A program made the translations under genes and the position numbers. A DNA stretch of 64,000 nucleotides from Eupeodes corollae (Eukaryota > Arthropoda > Insecta > Diptera > Syrphidae): NCBI RefSeq assembly GCF_945859685.1, contig NC_079149.1, positions 52,160,991-52,224,990 of the forward strand, in the 5' to 3' direction. Below are positions 32,601-44,639 of this stretch, piece after piece. Under the pieces are notes generated by a model that had not been told where the DNA came from, searched no databases, and saw only the letters and a program-made list of their open reading frames with translations. How positions within the stretch are numbered: position 1 is the first letter of the stretch; every line of letters starts with the position of its first letter.

Positions 32601-33261
32601 CACGATCACAAAAATTTGAACATACTTTTAGTGTTTTACTCAAATTTTGTATTAGATGTAAGACTGACATCCTATATTCTGCATGATATAGTTTTTAAGT
32701 TGAAAGTATTTTAAAAATTATTTTTAAAACTTAATTTAATGTTGGAAAAAAATAAATATGTCTATATCATAAATATAAAATAGAAAATCGATAAGAAGCA
32801 TACAACCAAGTATTTCTATAAATTCTCTCAACTTATTACAAATTGGCATTTCGACTGACAGGAAACAATTTACACCACAAGCGCAGTTATTGCGTGACTC
32901 GTGCTCAAATTGTATTTCATAATAATTACGCTATACCTTTATCTAACAAAATAAAATATACCTCTATGTACGAATGAATATGGCAAGAAATCAATATTTT
33001 TAACCCTTGTTTGCCGAAAAATATCCCATATCCCATTAAAGCTGCAGGTACCGGCACCATAGCGCTATAGAACCATGTTTTACATTTTACCCACATGAAT
33101 TTCCACCATCTGTTAATTTCAAAAACGACGACATCCTATATCCCATACAGACGATGCTTGATTATGTTCCTTAAAATATACTCGTACTTATACATCCACT
33201 TTAACGAAAACTTTTATCCACCAAAACCTAATTGTATACTCAATTTCTTCCCTCATTGCAG
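32601..33261. other. No gene recognised; end of Epac intron 1
   Basis: AT-rich sequence leading into the pyrimidine-rich acceptor of exon 2 (TTTCTTCCCTCATTGCAG, ending 33261). Confidence 0.5.
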
Positions 33262-33404
33262 GCCTTGTGATAGAAATTTACGAGATGCGGAGTTAATATC
33301 CTGCCGCTTGAGACGGGTCGAACCACTATGTCGCCTCCCGGGATCAGCGCTACAACAACTTGCAATGTGTGGATTCTATGAGGATTTGGAAAAAGGAGTC
33401 ACTC
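33262..33404 (+). CDS. Epac: Epac homologue, coding exon 2 (start of cAMP-binding domain A)
   Basis: A 143-bp internal exon with acceptor TTGCAG and donor GTGAGT. The first base completes the Arg codon from exon 1 and the last base is the first of a Leu codon finished by exon 3. The encoded stretch, from PCDRNLRDAEL through CGFYEDLEKGVT, matches the helical lead-in of the N-terminal cyclic-nucleotide-binding domain of EPAC2, where a very similar CGYYENLEKGIT block occurs. GC content and codon use differ sharply from the surrounding AT-rich intron. The longer open frame 33095-33553 includes intron on both sides and should not be taken as a gene. The domain assignment is from remembered homology. 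Confidence 0.85.
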
Positions 33405-33731
33405 GTGAGTATAACATAAAATACATATTTTATAAGGAACTTTTCTGTTTTTATTTTTTTTTTGTTCGTTCTGCCCCAAAGAGCAAAGACATCATGTGTC
33501 ATCTTTTTATAGTTCTCTTAGATCCTTTTGAACTTATTATTCGTCCCTATTAAATTTATTATTTGTGGTACTTTTTCGGTTGCCATACATCACCCTCATC
33601 CTGTTTTATTATTTTCGTGTAATTTTAGAGGATGTAGATGGATACAAGGAATTTTAACAAACACAGTTTATTTTTTCAACTCTTTATTCAGTGGTTGGAT
33701 GTTATTTTATATTTTATTTTTCTCTTTGTAG
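33405..33731 (+). other. Epac: Epac intron 2 (327 bp)
   Basis: GTGAGT donor and TTTGTAG acceptor. The only short intron of the gene in this window; AT-rich with no repeat recognised. Confidence 0.75.
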
Positions 33732-33823
33732 TTTTCCGAGCTGGCGAACAAGGACGATTCTGGTATGCTGTTTTAGGTGGCTCACTAGAGGTCAGATATC
33801 ATGCACCGGATACAGATGGCAAG
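33732..33823 (+). CDS. Epac: Epac homologue, coding exon 3 (beta-roll of cAMP-binding domain A)
   Basis: A 92-bp internal exon with acceptor TTTGTAG and donor GTAAAG. Joined to exon 2 it reads LFRAGEQGRFWYAVLGGSLE and then VRYHAPDTDGK, ending on a complete codon. The GE.G..WY.VL.GS pattern is the first half of a cyclic-nucleotide-binding beta-roll and matches EPAC2 domain A closely. The phosphate-binding cassette that contacts cAMP (FGES in EPAC2) would be in the next exon, which I could not find in the remaining 30 kb. Ability to bind cAMP therefore cannot be judged here, nor can the presence of the DEP, REM and CDC25 catalytic domains. Confidence 0.85.
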
Positions 33824-34777
33824 GTAAAGTTTGCATTAATTTAATTTGAACTTCAGAGTACCTATGTACCCATGGTACCTACCTTAATACATACATATAT
33901 GTATTTACTTCTACCCTTTTATATAAATCTCCAGGGAAGCTTTGGTTTGCTTATTGAGCTTAGGGTGAGTTATTAGAGGAATAGACAGTAAAAGATGAAA
34001 AGAAATATTTTACAATGTAAAGCTGATGTGTTTTTTTGTTGTAGCTTTTAGTTTAAAAGTTGAAAATTAAATTTTACAGCGGATAGAAGTTGGTGTTTGT
34101 CTAGCCTTAGAGATTAGGTATGTAATTTAAGTGTATAGGAAGAATCGATAAGTGAGCTTGAATAAAATCGTTGAAACAAGTTTATTAATAAATGAGAAGG
34201 ATGTAAGTACCTAAGCTACACAGCACAATGCTAATACATCGTATAAATCAATTATTAGGTTAAAATTTGTGAATTTATAAAACTGATGAAAACTTTTAGT
34301 TTCAAATATCTGAGTCCTTTCATATTTAATGTTTTTGATGTAAGAAACAATTTAAAATATAACCTTTTATACTAAAAAGTGTAGAACTTGTCTTACTAAG
34401 GAACTTAAAGATTATTAATATAGTATCTATGAAAACCGTCCGTTGTTATACAACATTGATTTTAAGATCAACCTTACTCGCTAAACCAGTAAGCGCTAGC
34501 TATAAGACCATTTGTGGTTTGATTTTTGGAATGGTATCATGTTTTCGCATAACTTTGCGAGTACCAAATAGCTTAAAGTATAACGATTAACGATGTTGGA
34601 TTTGTTGCCCATCAAAAAAGTCGTTTTATTTTTTGAAAGTTCGAAAGCTTTGTAATTTCCTGGAATTTCCAATGAAAGGTGATGTCTATACCCTTAGTTA
34701 TCACTATTCCTCTAAATCAAAAGGTTGTTTTTTTTTATGAAGTTTAGCATAGAAAACGCTACAGTGATTGGGAAGAC
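33824..34777. other. No gene recognised; start of Epac intron 3
   Basis: AT-rich sequence after the GTAAAG donor. No further exon with EPAC-like content is seen. Confidence 0.4.
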
Positions 34778-35395
34778 AAAAAAAGAGGTTGGGATGCGAC
34801 CCACACTGATAACTTCCCATCCCGTCTGTCGGTTTGTATTGCTATTGGGTTTTTAGTTAAAAAAGTTGTCAGTAGAGAAATTCTTTAAAATTTCAAAATT
34901 ACCAACAATATTTTTCATATAATAAACTACTTTATTTTCAATATTTTGTTTCGGTAAAAATAAATTTTTACCAATTTTAGTAGCATTTTTTAAATTTTTA
35001 CAAATTGGATGAGTGAAATTTATTTGAGAGATATCAAAAACCGAACATCAATTTGCGTACTATTTTTTGTAGATTTTTTTGTTGGATTTTTATAAAAAAA
35101 TACTGAATATCGAAAACAATATTTTCTGTGAAATAAAATAAGTTTTGAAGCCAATATTTTTAATTTTTTAAAAGCTATTTGAGTCGAAAGTAAAGTTTTA
35201 GTATTGTTTTTTTTTTAGGTTAAAAAAAAACAAACTATTAATTTGATTTTGATAAAAAATTGACTGAATATTGACAACAATATAAATTAAAAGATGAAAG
35301 TAGTTTAAAGCCAATATCTAAAATTTTTGAAAAGATATTTGAGTCGAAAATCGTTTCGGAGATAAAACCATTTTTTATTCTTAAAAGTTTTGAGG
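34778..35395 (+). repeat. Minisatellite-bearing TAACTTCCCAT family, copy E (left part)
   Basis: Starts with the conserved GAGGTTGGGATGCGACCC lead, has TAACTTCCCAT at 34811-34821 followed by CCCGTCTGTCGG, then two to three tandem units with GAGTCGAAA phrases near 35170 and 35341. It breaks off at about 35395 against a mariner fragment, so the hairpin end is absent. Confidence 0.7.
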
Positions 35396-35690
35396 TTTCG
35401 TGATTCAGAAGTGGTGAACATAATCATCCACCAAGATCTGTCGATTTAACACCTTTTAGTATCTGCTGATGTGCGACAGCTTATTCAAGACCCTAAAGTT
35501 AACAATCACATACAGTCGTAAAGCACGAATTGGCCATGGAACATTTCATGGAAATGAAGGCAGAAACATAATCTATTTGTGACATAAAATATAAATATTC
35601 AAAATGTTTAATTGTGTTATACAAAAAATCCAATTTATGTGTTTTAAATCACAAAAATAAAACTATAGGTAAACTGAAATTTAAACCATT
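35396..35690 (+). pseudogene. Mariner-type transposase 3' fragment
   Basis: On the + strand a short stretch near 35420-35455 reads HPPRSVDLTPF, the block around the third catalytic position. A decayed C-terminal segment with SADVRQLIQDPKVNNHIQ follows. Only the 3' end of an element is left, directly abutting copy E. Confidence 0.45.
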
Positions 35691-38194
35691 ATTGACAAAT
35701 ATTTAAAGTCAACTTTAAACATAACTGTGCACAAATAGCATTTTCAAGAAACATATTCAAATTAATTGATAAGCCGTATTTTCTGTTAAAAGGCTTCGTT
35801 AGCAAAAATATGCGTTAAATACGTTATTTTAGGTCTAGTAAATTAGGTATAATGAATTGTAACCGTCCATCCCGAAGGACGGCGGCGCTGTAGAGCACCT
35901 CAACCAACTTGGAGCAATCACTTTTAATGTGTCACAGATATGTTCTAATGGAACGATCACATATTCAGAGTTACAAAAAATGCAAGAAATTTGTCACTCC
36001 TGACCTGGCCGTAGTTTGCAAAGCCTTTTTTCGACCAAGGACATGAATAAAACTCGCATATTTGGAGGGTAGGCACCCCTGAACAAGTTTAGTTGTCTTT
36101 GGGACCGAATTTTTTGAATTGAGAGTTTTAAAAAATATAGGCTATAAAACTATAAACGAATATTTTATATCGCTTGAATAACGGCACAATATTTCACGTC
36201 TTTTGTTGTTTAACCAGTATTTTTACAAACTATGTTCTCACGAAATTGCCAGTTCTACAACTAGAACTTCTAGAAATATCAATACGTTTACACTTCGAGC
36301 TTAATTTTGGACGTTCTGTCAAGTGAAGAGATTCTTTTGGCAACCGCACCTCAAGAATTATGAGTGCTTTACACAACTGGGTTTTTCCTTGCCAATTTTG
36401 ATATACAAAACCATAAGACCAGTGTGCACCAATGTTTTCTCTTAAGTCCTTCACTATATTACTAATGTTTGCACTATGCTTAAGGATTTAAGAATAACAC
36501 CTTTAAAATAATACAACACAATAACATTATAAATTATCGATGATTATTAAAAAGTTAATTTTTAATGTTGTTAATTTAAATAGAAGAAATAATCTCTTTT
36601 TTTAAAGACACGAGAATCACGTTGAAAGGGGGCGAAATGACATTATTATAAAATATAATGCATAATTGGTGTTTTATTTAAATAAATATATACCTATGTA
36701 TATACATGGTATACAAGCAAATTTGATTTTATCACATTAGGTACCTACGCAGTTATATCGAACAAGGTAAAAGACCCGATTTCTTATGCATAAAAGGACA
36801 TATTCCGTCACAGATTTAAAATCTTATTAACTCAATAATATAAAATACATATCAATTTATACACAACAAGTTTTATATAGAATCTTGTTTCTTTTGAATG
36901 GTAAAAATGCCTTCTTATTTGTAAATGTTAAGATATTTTTGTATTAAAATATCACACTTGAAACTTGAGAGGCAAGAAACAAGCTCTCTTTTTGCAAAAC
37001 AATTTTTTCTTTGAAAATTCCAAGAAAATTCAACAAATCGATGAATGTCAGAACTAGCTATTCTTGAACTCTCTTCGTCCTCCCTCCAAAGCCTAAACAC
37101 TCACCTCTCGTCATCATCACATCCCACGTTATTATTATGGTGTTTCTCCACTGAGAAAAGAAAACTCCTTCACCTGGAAAAGAATTTCAAAACACGTTCG
37201 TCTTCAAAGTTCGATACATACTCGTACATAACATTAGTATCTCAGGAGGCAGAAAAAAAAGAAAAAGAAGAAAGACTTTTCAAGTGGCAACTGTTGAGCC
37301 ATTCGTGCATGATGAACGCAAAACAATTGAAGTCGACGGCGATGTCGAAGTCTATGACGATGATGACGACGACAACGTACGGTGGCAAGAACGACGACAA
37401 AGTTGAAGGCTCTTAAGATGATGACATTGATGTGAACAGTGAACTTATTGGCAAGTTGAACCTCGAACAAATGATGTAACAAAAACTTTTTCAAATTACC
37501 AGTCTGATGTTTTATTGGTCTATTTGCACTATCTATATATAGCTCCTTCACTATCTAAGGAATGGTACGCGATTTCGACAGTAAAGTAAAACAATTGTTA
37601 GGTCATCTATTTTTAAAAACGTTTAACTTTCTCATTACCAAATTAATTTATTACCAAAGTATGTAGGTTCACAAGGGCACGTTTTTGCGATCAAGTTTGT
37701 GCTTTTTTTATACAAATTCTTAGACGAAATTAATAGAAAGAAAAGTGTCAGGCATTTGATGCAAATTTCGATAGCTAGGAAGGTATTCGAAGTAGTTGAT
37801 AATTAGATGTTTGGGTTTCATTCTTTTTATAGTTTTTTTCCGAAGTTTATAAACATAATTCACCAAGTGGGTTAAGCCCCATGTGTTAAATTGAATAAAT
37901 CTCAGTTTTAATTTGTCAACATGTGTCAACATATAAAGCAAGACGATTATTTTGTACCATTCTCTGAATAACATTAAGTCTTCTTGCAAGAGAAAACAGT
38001 CAGATGAAGAGTTTTTTTTTTTAATTTTTAATGTCATCAGCATAAAGACGAATTTTGTATGATCGAAACCAAGTCATTTTATATAAAACAAATAGAATAA
38101 TACCATGGTGACTACCCTGGGGGACACCAGAAAAATGAAAAAAATTTGCAAACATATTTTTACGTGTGTGCTTATATGGATGCTTCATTTTGGA
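35691..38194. other. No gene recognised
   Basis: AT-rich intronic DNA. The stretch 37045-37450 has higher GC and GACGAT/GATGAC low complexity, and is open for 123 codons on the + strand and 105 on the - strand. The content is serine-, threonine- or arginine-rich and has no domain, so I do not call a gene. Confidence 0.35.
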
Positions 38195-38520
38195 ATTTTG
38201 ATGGCGTGATGGTTAGTGCGTGGGAAAAAAAAGTGCGTTGGACGGAGGTCTTATGATCAATCCCTGACTGTGCCATCTAAAGTTTTTTTTTTCATAGGTA
38301 CTGCCTCTTGAAAGAAATTGACAAATTCTACATGAGTTGTTCTACTCTTAATAATGCTTTCTCAAAATAGTCGTTTGCATTCGGCTTGAAACTGTAGGTT
38401 TCCCCGTCCCTGACAACAGCACTCCCACACAGGAATGATTAAAAGTTGTAAGTCACTAGACACTAGTTCTCAATCTGCACCAAGCTGTCGCTCTCTGTTA
38501 TGACCCCCAAATTAATACTT
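38195..38520 (+). mobile_element. tRNA-derived SINE, diverged copy
   Basis: Same family as 18246-18560: A-box-like TGGCGTGATGG at 38202-38212, central TACTGCCTCTTG block, ACTGTAGGT and AGTTGTAAGTCACTAG blocks. The B box is degenerate (ATGATCAATCCC), and GTGCGTGGGAAAAAAAA interrupts the head before GTGCGTTGGA, a small duplication-insertion. The 3' tail is lost. Confidence 0.75.
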
Positions 38521-38559
38521 TGTTTGATTTGATATAAATCAAACAGATTTGTAGTGATT

Positions 38560-41355
38560 TTTAAAATCACTAGATGACCCTAAACTAGAGTAATGGACGT
38601 AAACTGTGAAACATTGTGCGTAACGATGTTTATTGGTTTTCGTTCTAAGGATGCTACTGATGTTGTAGAAAGTCTATTTTCTGTGAAGTCTGGTGCCGTC
38701 GTCTGTCTGGATAATATTAACCTTAAATTTGTTTGTGACTTTCTTGGTTTTGCTTGATTCGTCTTAGGTTTTTGACATTGTCAACCATGTCATTCTGTGT
38801 AAGACAAACAGTTCTTAATATTTCAGCAAGTTCCGCCAGGTTTCTATATTCTTATTTCATTAATAGAAAAGAAGCAGTTAAAAATTCTGTTTTTCCAGTT
38901 TTGCATCTACTTTGGCTAACTAGTCTGGATCCTGAGGGTTTCAGGGTAATCGCCTATGCGGACGACATTGCTAAAAAGCGGTTTCAGCAAAGCATCTTAA
39001 CACCTTAAAAGAACTCTTACAAAATGCCTTGAACAGCCTAATAATTTGGGTTGATCGGTGTGGCCCTGGTTACCTAACTCTACGTAACACCTCTTGATAT
39101 ATTAAGCAAACAAATAGCTGCAAGCGCTGCAATTTTCCTCAAAGCTTTGTCGCAGTGGATTAAAAACAGCATTGACCACTCCGAAATTTTTGGGTATTTA
39201 GAATCAATTCTAAAGCACACAGACTACACCATCCCCCAACTGCAATTCGACAGAAACTTCCAAATTTCTATACTAGGATAGGGCATTCCTAGAAGACGAG
39301 TCAATCCATTTTTATACAGATGGTTCAAAAACTAAAAGAAAGGGCTGCTGGAGGTGTGTACTTTGAACGATTGAAATTATTTATATATTTATTTATTCAC
39401 ATCAATTAGAGATCTTAACATCTACAATTAGATTACAAAAGGTCAAGAAATAAATAATCATATATAAACCATAAGTTTTTAAAATAACAATAATATAAAG
39501 ATGGTTTGATTAAACAATTCGAAAAGAACAAAAATATATTATTTTTCTAAGTGCATCTGTTGAAAATTATAATCAATATGATTTGAAATGAGACTAGTTT
39601 CTTTAACACAACGAGTTAAAGGTTCATTACGAGCATAGTTTACCCTAAGTTCCTTTTCTCGGAATAAGCAACGTTCTTTTATTTGACACAAACGAGAATA
39701 CAAATCTATCAACTATAAAAGGAAAGGGTATTTAATTTGATGCGACAAAATGTCTCTTAAAAACATTACTGAAAACATTTTCCTTCTTTTTTCAAGTGAC
39801 TAATTTCCAAGAAGTTTACATCTAGTCGAGAACGGTGGGATTTCGATGTTCCAACCTAAATTCTGAATAATAAACCTTGTAATTTTGTTTTGATAATTTC
39901 AATTCTATTTGAATAAATATTGTAGTAAGGATTCCAAATCACACAACATTATTCTAAGTTTGATCTACGAGAAACATAGGAGTTAAATAGAGATTTGAGG
40001 ACAAAAGAGTCTTGAATTAGATTTAGCTACAATGTATTCTACATGCTTGCTAAAGTTTAGTTTTGAATCAAACAATACACCAAGGTCCTTTTTCTCCAAA
40101 ACTCTTTCAAGAACAAAGTTATTAACTTTCTAATCAAAAGAAATTTTCGAAAAATTGCGATAAAAAAAATTGGCATTTATTAACGTTCAAAAATAATTGG
40201 TTAGTTGTACATCATTCTGTTAGCTTTCGGAGATCATTTTGCAGAAGAATACAATCATTTAAAGAATGTATGCATCTGAAACACTTTAAATCATCTGCAA
40301 ATAAATGTGTACTAGAATTTAAGAAGTTATCAGCCAGATCGTTGATAAATATTAAGAAAAAAAGAAGGGGACCAAGATGGCTTCCTTGCGGAACACCCGA
40401 GGTAAGAATAATTAGACTAGAGAGCACTTGATCAATACAAACGAATTGTACACGATCTCTAAGATAGAACTCCAACCATTTCAACATATTTGAGTGAAAA
40501 CCAAATTGTTTCAGTTTTCCAATCAAAATAGTATGACTAACTCTATCAAAAGCCTTCCCAAAATCAGTATATTATATAACGTTAATTTGGTAGCCGAAAT
40601 TGGAAAAGATAGAAAGATTAGTGGTAGTGGTTCTTCCTGCAATAAAGCCATGTTGAAAAGGTGAAATATGCTCCTTAAGGAGAAATGTCAACTTTTCACA
40701 TATAATTTTCTCCAATAGTTTCAGTATACTTGATAATTTACAAATAGGACGGTAGTTATTTACTTAAGGCTTAGAACCATTTTTATGAATTGGAGAAAGA
40801 AATGATTTTTTCCACACTGAAAGAAATTCTTCAAAATAATTAGTGGAATTTCATCAGGGCCTTGCTTGCAATCGTTATTTAAATTTAAAAGACCTTCTTC
40901 GATTTCCGAAATATGGATCTCTAACTGTTCTATTTCAACCTTCCAGGCTGGCCAACACTAGATGTAAAGCGTTCAAGGTGCTTGCTATCTCTAAGCAGAT
41001 CGCATATCAGCTCTATAATAGGTGTCATAACCGGACACTGTCTAATAGGAAAGTACGCCGCGAGACTAGGCGTATTCTCAAATGACTTTTGCAGAAGGTG
41101 TTTGGACGAGGAAGAGGAGGAAACGGTTCTTCATCTTCTCTGCACATGCCCTGCTTAAGCTCAAAAACGTAAGAATTACTCTAGAGAATTCTTCTTTAAA
41201 GATTTAACGATGAGTCTCTCACGTTTCGTAAGTGATTCAAACTGATTCCATTAAGCTTAGGAGGAAGCCTCAAGATTCATGTAGTATCACAATGGGCCAT
41301 CAAACTGGCCTAAATGTGTCCTATTCCATCATGGACAGCCACTTTAACCTAACCT
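38560..41355 (+). pseudogene. LOA-type LINE remnant with RNase H, interrupted by another LINE
   Basis: The left part has a reverse transcriptase fragment with PEGFRVIAYADDIA (about 38931-38976) and, near 39300-39360, an RNase H start FYTDGSKTKER. The right part, resuming at about 40945, reads WPTLDVKRSRCLLSLSRS, then GVITGHCLIGKYAARLGV, then NDFCRRCLDEEEEETVLHLL. That is the C-terminus typical of LOA/I/R1-type LINEs that carry an RNase H. It ends in TTTAACCTAACCTAACC at about 41342-41358. The middle of the RNase H is missing, and a CR1-like LINE in the opposite direction sits in the gap. Stops and frameshifts occur throughout; the 5' limit is uncertain. Confidence 0.7.
39372..40935 (-). pseudogene. 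CR1-like LINE inserted in the LOA element, 5'-truncated and frameshifted
   Basis: Read on the - strand from about 40935. An early reverse transcriptase segment ends GPDEIPL. Then come EKIICEKLTFL and HGFIAGRTTTTN. The frame at 40526-40212 carries GVPQGSHLGPLLF and the catalytic FADD. C-terminal sequence follows down to about 39400, and an A/T-rich tail ends near 39372. The endonuclease is absent (5' truncation). It is a third family of the same general type as 1-2033. Confidence 0.75.
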
Positions 41356-41680
41356 AACCTGATGTACCACAATGCTGTTTTGAAAATATTAATTTCCTCG
41401 ATCTCGCCAATTGATACATTGCCGCACCGCTGTACTGGTTTAACGTCCAACCGTCAAATTTTTATAAACTCTGTCCGGTTGTGGAGCTCAGTCCGACGCG
41501 ATTTTAAGGATATCAAGAATTACAAAAGCTCAATTGTACAATTGTAACCAGTCTTTTTTTTAACAAGATTTCGATTGCTCTACCATCTGTATTATTAACT
41601 TGTAACAAATTTATAAGATATTGTATTATAAAGTTATTAAGTATTAGCGAATAAATTAATAAATGCAATTAATGTATGGA
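41356..41680 (+). pseudogene. LINE C-terminal and 3'UTR fragment
   Basis: The frame 41362-41547 ends with FINSVRLWSSVRRDFKDIKN, resembling the last residues of many insect LINE ORF2 proteins (FV..AV..WNSLP pattern). An A/T-rich 3' region with AATAAATTAATAAATGC follows at about 41650-41665. It sits right after the LOA tail. Too short to assign a clade. Confidence 0.4.
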
Positions 41681-42429
41681 AAAGGTAAACAAAATATATG
41701 CTGTCCAAAAATATCAACAATTGTTAGTTTTAAATATTGTCCATAATGACTAATGTAGAAAATATTAAATTAAGTGTGACTCACAATTCATACCGTCCAT
41801 TATGGTTGAACCAGCCTCTTTTTGTTTATCCAAAAATAATATGCCGCCGATCTTCTTAAGGGTAAACAGTCAAAAGTTGTTCCCTTATGTCCATCAAAGT
41901 TGTGCTGGTGTAAGCAATTACATTCTGCTCCATGTCAATATACATCGAAACGAAATTAAATTTGACCTCTTTTCTCCGTATATTCAAAGGTTATACTATG
42001 CAATAATATGTACATAATGCTATGGTGGGTTAATTTGTTATTAAATATTTGATGTTTGTTCCAAAGGTCAACTTTATGGGTAAGAAGATCCCGGCCATAA
42101 TATAAATCTGAACAAAATAGCTTGCAGGATGTTTACTAAATTAAAACAGAAGTCATGATTGTGACTATATATTTCTCGTATATATTTATCATTTTCAATT
42201 TCTGTTGGAAACTTCAGACATACTTTTCTACAAATGTATGAACATACTCAATTGAGAAGATATTCTGTGTTTAATACATTTGTTTATATGCTCAAGGATA
42301 TTAAGACATATAAATTAAATTCCAAACAATTTCAAAAGTTATAAAATATTAGATTGGATTTCAAAGAAAAGTATGTTCCTTTATGTTTAATGTCTCTATC
42401 AAGAAGCTGATATTAGTGAATGTTATCGA
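41681..42429. other. No gene recognised
   Basis: AT-rich intronic sequence; the frame at 41802-42017 has no motif. Confidence 0.35.
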
Positions 42430-42890
42430 CAAAATGTAGCTTTATTGCCATTAGGTTTTAAAAATTAATTCTAATGAGCTCGAATAAATTCCAGCTAAGA
42501 AGGCTAATTTTCGGTCACTTTTTACAGCAGTGATTCCAGTAATAACGCACTGAATTTTCTTTTCCAAGGTTTCAATCGTCTCGGCCATATCTACAAAGAC
42601 AAGCGTCTTCACATAGTCTAACATAAAAAAGTCCAGCGGCATACAATCGCACGATCTTGGAGGCACCAAAAATGTCCTTGATTGATTGCATGGCATGTGT
42701 TGCTGTTTTTTTTGAACCAACGGTCGTCAACTTCAACATACTCCAATTCAGGCACGAAAAAGTAATTTATCATGGCTCTTAGAGTCAAGTTCCTAGGCTC
42801 AAACCATTTTAATTGTTTAAAAGTACTTTGAAATGACGCTGTGATTAGACTTTCTGCTAAAAACAAACTACTATACTAATTTCTGAGCTA
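42430..42890 (-). pseudogene. Mariner-type transposase fragment (second and third Asp region)
   Basis: Two overlapping - strand frames hold the C-terminal half of a transposase. One has LRAMINYFFVPELEYVEVDD, then WFKKNSNTCH, a decayed second-Asp motif (QQDGATCH in the copy at 27087) with the Asp replaced by Asn. The other has VPPRSCDCMPLDFF and a KTLVFVDMAETIETLE tail, the third-Asp block and what follows it. The N-terminal half and the ends are missing. Confidence 0.65.
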
Positions 42891-44639
42891 TATAAAGAGA
42901 GGAAGTAGCATACCCTCTAACACTGATATGAACTTTTTAAAGGACTTTGAGAATATATGTAAAGTGATACTACTTATCTTTAAATAGGGCTCTTAAATTC
43001 TCTTTTTGATTTCCGCATTGTTTGAAATATGCATGCACATTTTACATACATATAAATACATACAAGGCTATATCCTATAAAAAAAACTTCATAATTGTAC
43101 TTCAGCCGGTCAAGAAGGTGACACTTTATTTTTGGTGTAATTATATGCAACGCACTTCAAGGGGATGACGGAAATGTTGTATTTTACTTTCCAAACATGT
43201 TCATCAGAAGACTTTACACCAAGAACTTCCCCACAGTATTTTGGTATGGTACAAAGTCTCAAGAGTGCTTATTAACTTTTTAAGTGTATAATTATAAGGA
43301 AAGAACTGATTGGGCAGTTCTTAACAATTCAAAATTAGGCTATATTTCTTCACCAAAGGGAACACATTATATCTACACGCCTCAAGCACAAGACACATGT
43401 TATAGAAAAGGGGAAACCATATATACGTAGGTATGATATCTACCTAAAGATAAACTTTTAGCCCATATACATATTTTGTATACAAATTGTCAGACTAAAA
43501 CTTTTATAATGTATTGCCTCATTTTGAGTGCATGAAGTACCCTACAGTGTCTTCCTTTGAGAATAAAAGGATGCTGTCTATTTCAAATATGAAAAAAATG
43601 AAAATATCTCACGTGTGGGACTGTTGTTCAGCAAGCCTTTTGTTTTCCTTAGGTAAATACTCACATAATATCTACCATATTTGTATGCCATCCTTTTAAT
43701 TAACCTAATTTAAAATAATCCTTTGATGTTTTTGTCAAGAACTATTTATAAATGAAGCATTATTATATTCGTTTGAAAAAAAACAACACCACAAAATACT
43801 ACTTAAATCCCTGTCAGTCTTAAAATATATTTCCATTATAACAACAACATCAATAAAAAAATCTCATACAAAAACCACATCACAATGACTTTAAACTCTT
43901 ATTAATTTACGACGTCATTTATAAACACAGAAACGTGATATTTCTGCATTTTTCACTTTGAAGCTTCATTTAAAAATGAATGCATAAAAATCTTTCACGT
44001 GCCACAACATTGTATATATGGTTATGGTTATTCGGTCGATAGCACCCTATATCTTCCATATATTATAACACTTTCTCATTTTACCTTTTAATACAAAAAA
44101 TAAATATCGAATTCTAAAAATAATATTCGACACAATTAGTTTTGATGAAAGAATTATTTGAACAAAAACGAAAATAGTTTCAACAACCCAAACCCAAACC
44201 CAACATCACCCTATATCTTATCATTCCCGTTTAAAATGTCATAACATCAAATAGAAACATTCCATCAGATTTAGATTGAAATGTGTGCCTCTTTAAGTGT
44301 ACAAATCCCAAATCAAAATGTCACTTAAGGAATTTATTTTCGTCAGCAAATAAAATCCTACCGATTAAGGTGTGATTAGGGAGGATTAGAGAAAGAGAAG
44401 GTGAATTTCACAAAAAGTCAGTAATTTTTGTTATGTTTTTATTATATTTGTTTTTACAAACTAAAAGTGTTTGAATTATAAGATAAAATGATTAAATAAT
44501 AATAAGCTAAGGTAAATGAGGTTAAAATTTGACTCACGCAGATAACAAATAGTGTCCAAATTTATAACCTGAGTTCTTGAGACGTTAAAGTTATATAGTA
44601 GTAGTTCTTTTTTTTTAATCTGTCAATTGCGAAATATAT
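42891..44639. other. No gene recognised
   Basis: AT-rich intronic sequence without a recognisable exon, repeat or RNA gene. Confidence 0.35.

Larger units (their letters stand above)
5374..33261 (+). other. Epac: Epac intron 1 (27.9 kb)
   Basis: Bounded by a GTAATG donor and a TTGCAG acceptor after a pyrimidine-rich run. It contains several mariner copies, a Jockey LINE, two SINEs, a solo LTR, four copies of the minisatellite family and a CR1-like LINE. Most of the rest is unrecognised AT-rich DNA. Confidence 0.65.

Noticed and set aside
33095..33553. 152-codon open frame taken as one protein
   Set aside because: It reads through an acceptor at 33261 and a donor at 33405; only 33262-33404 is coding by splice sites and EPAC-like content.
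37045..37551. Overlapping frames of 123 and 105 codons on opposite strands
   Set aside because: Low-complexity GACGAT/CGTCGT and poly-Phe content on both strands, no domain and no splice context; probably non-coding.
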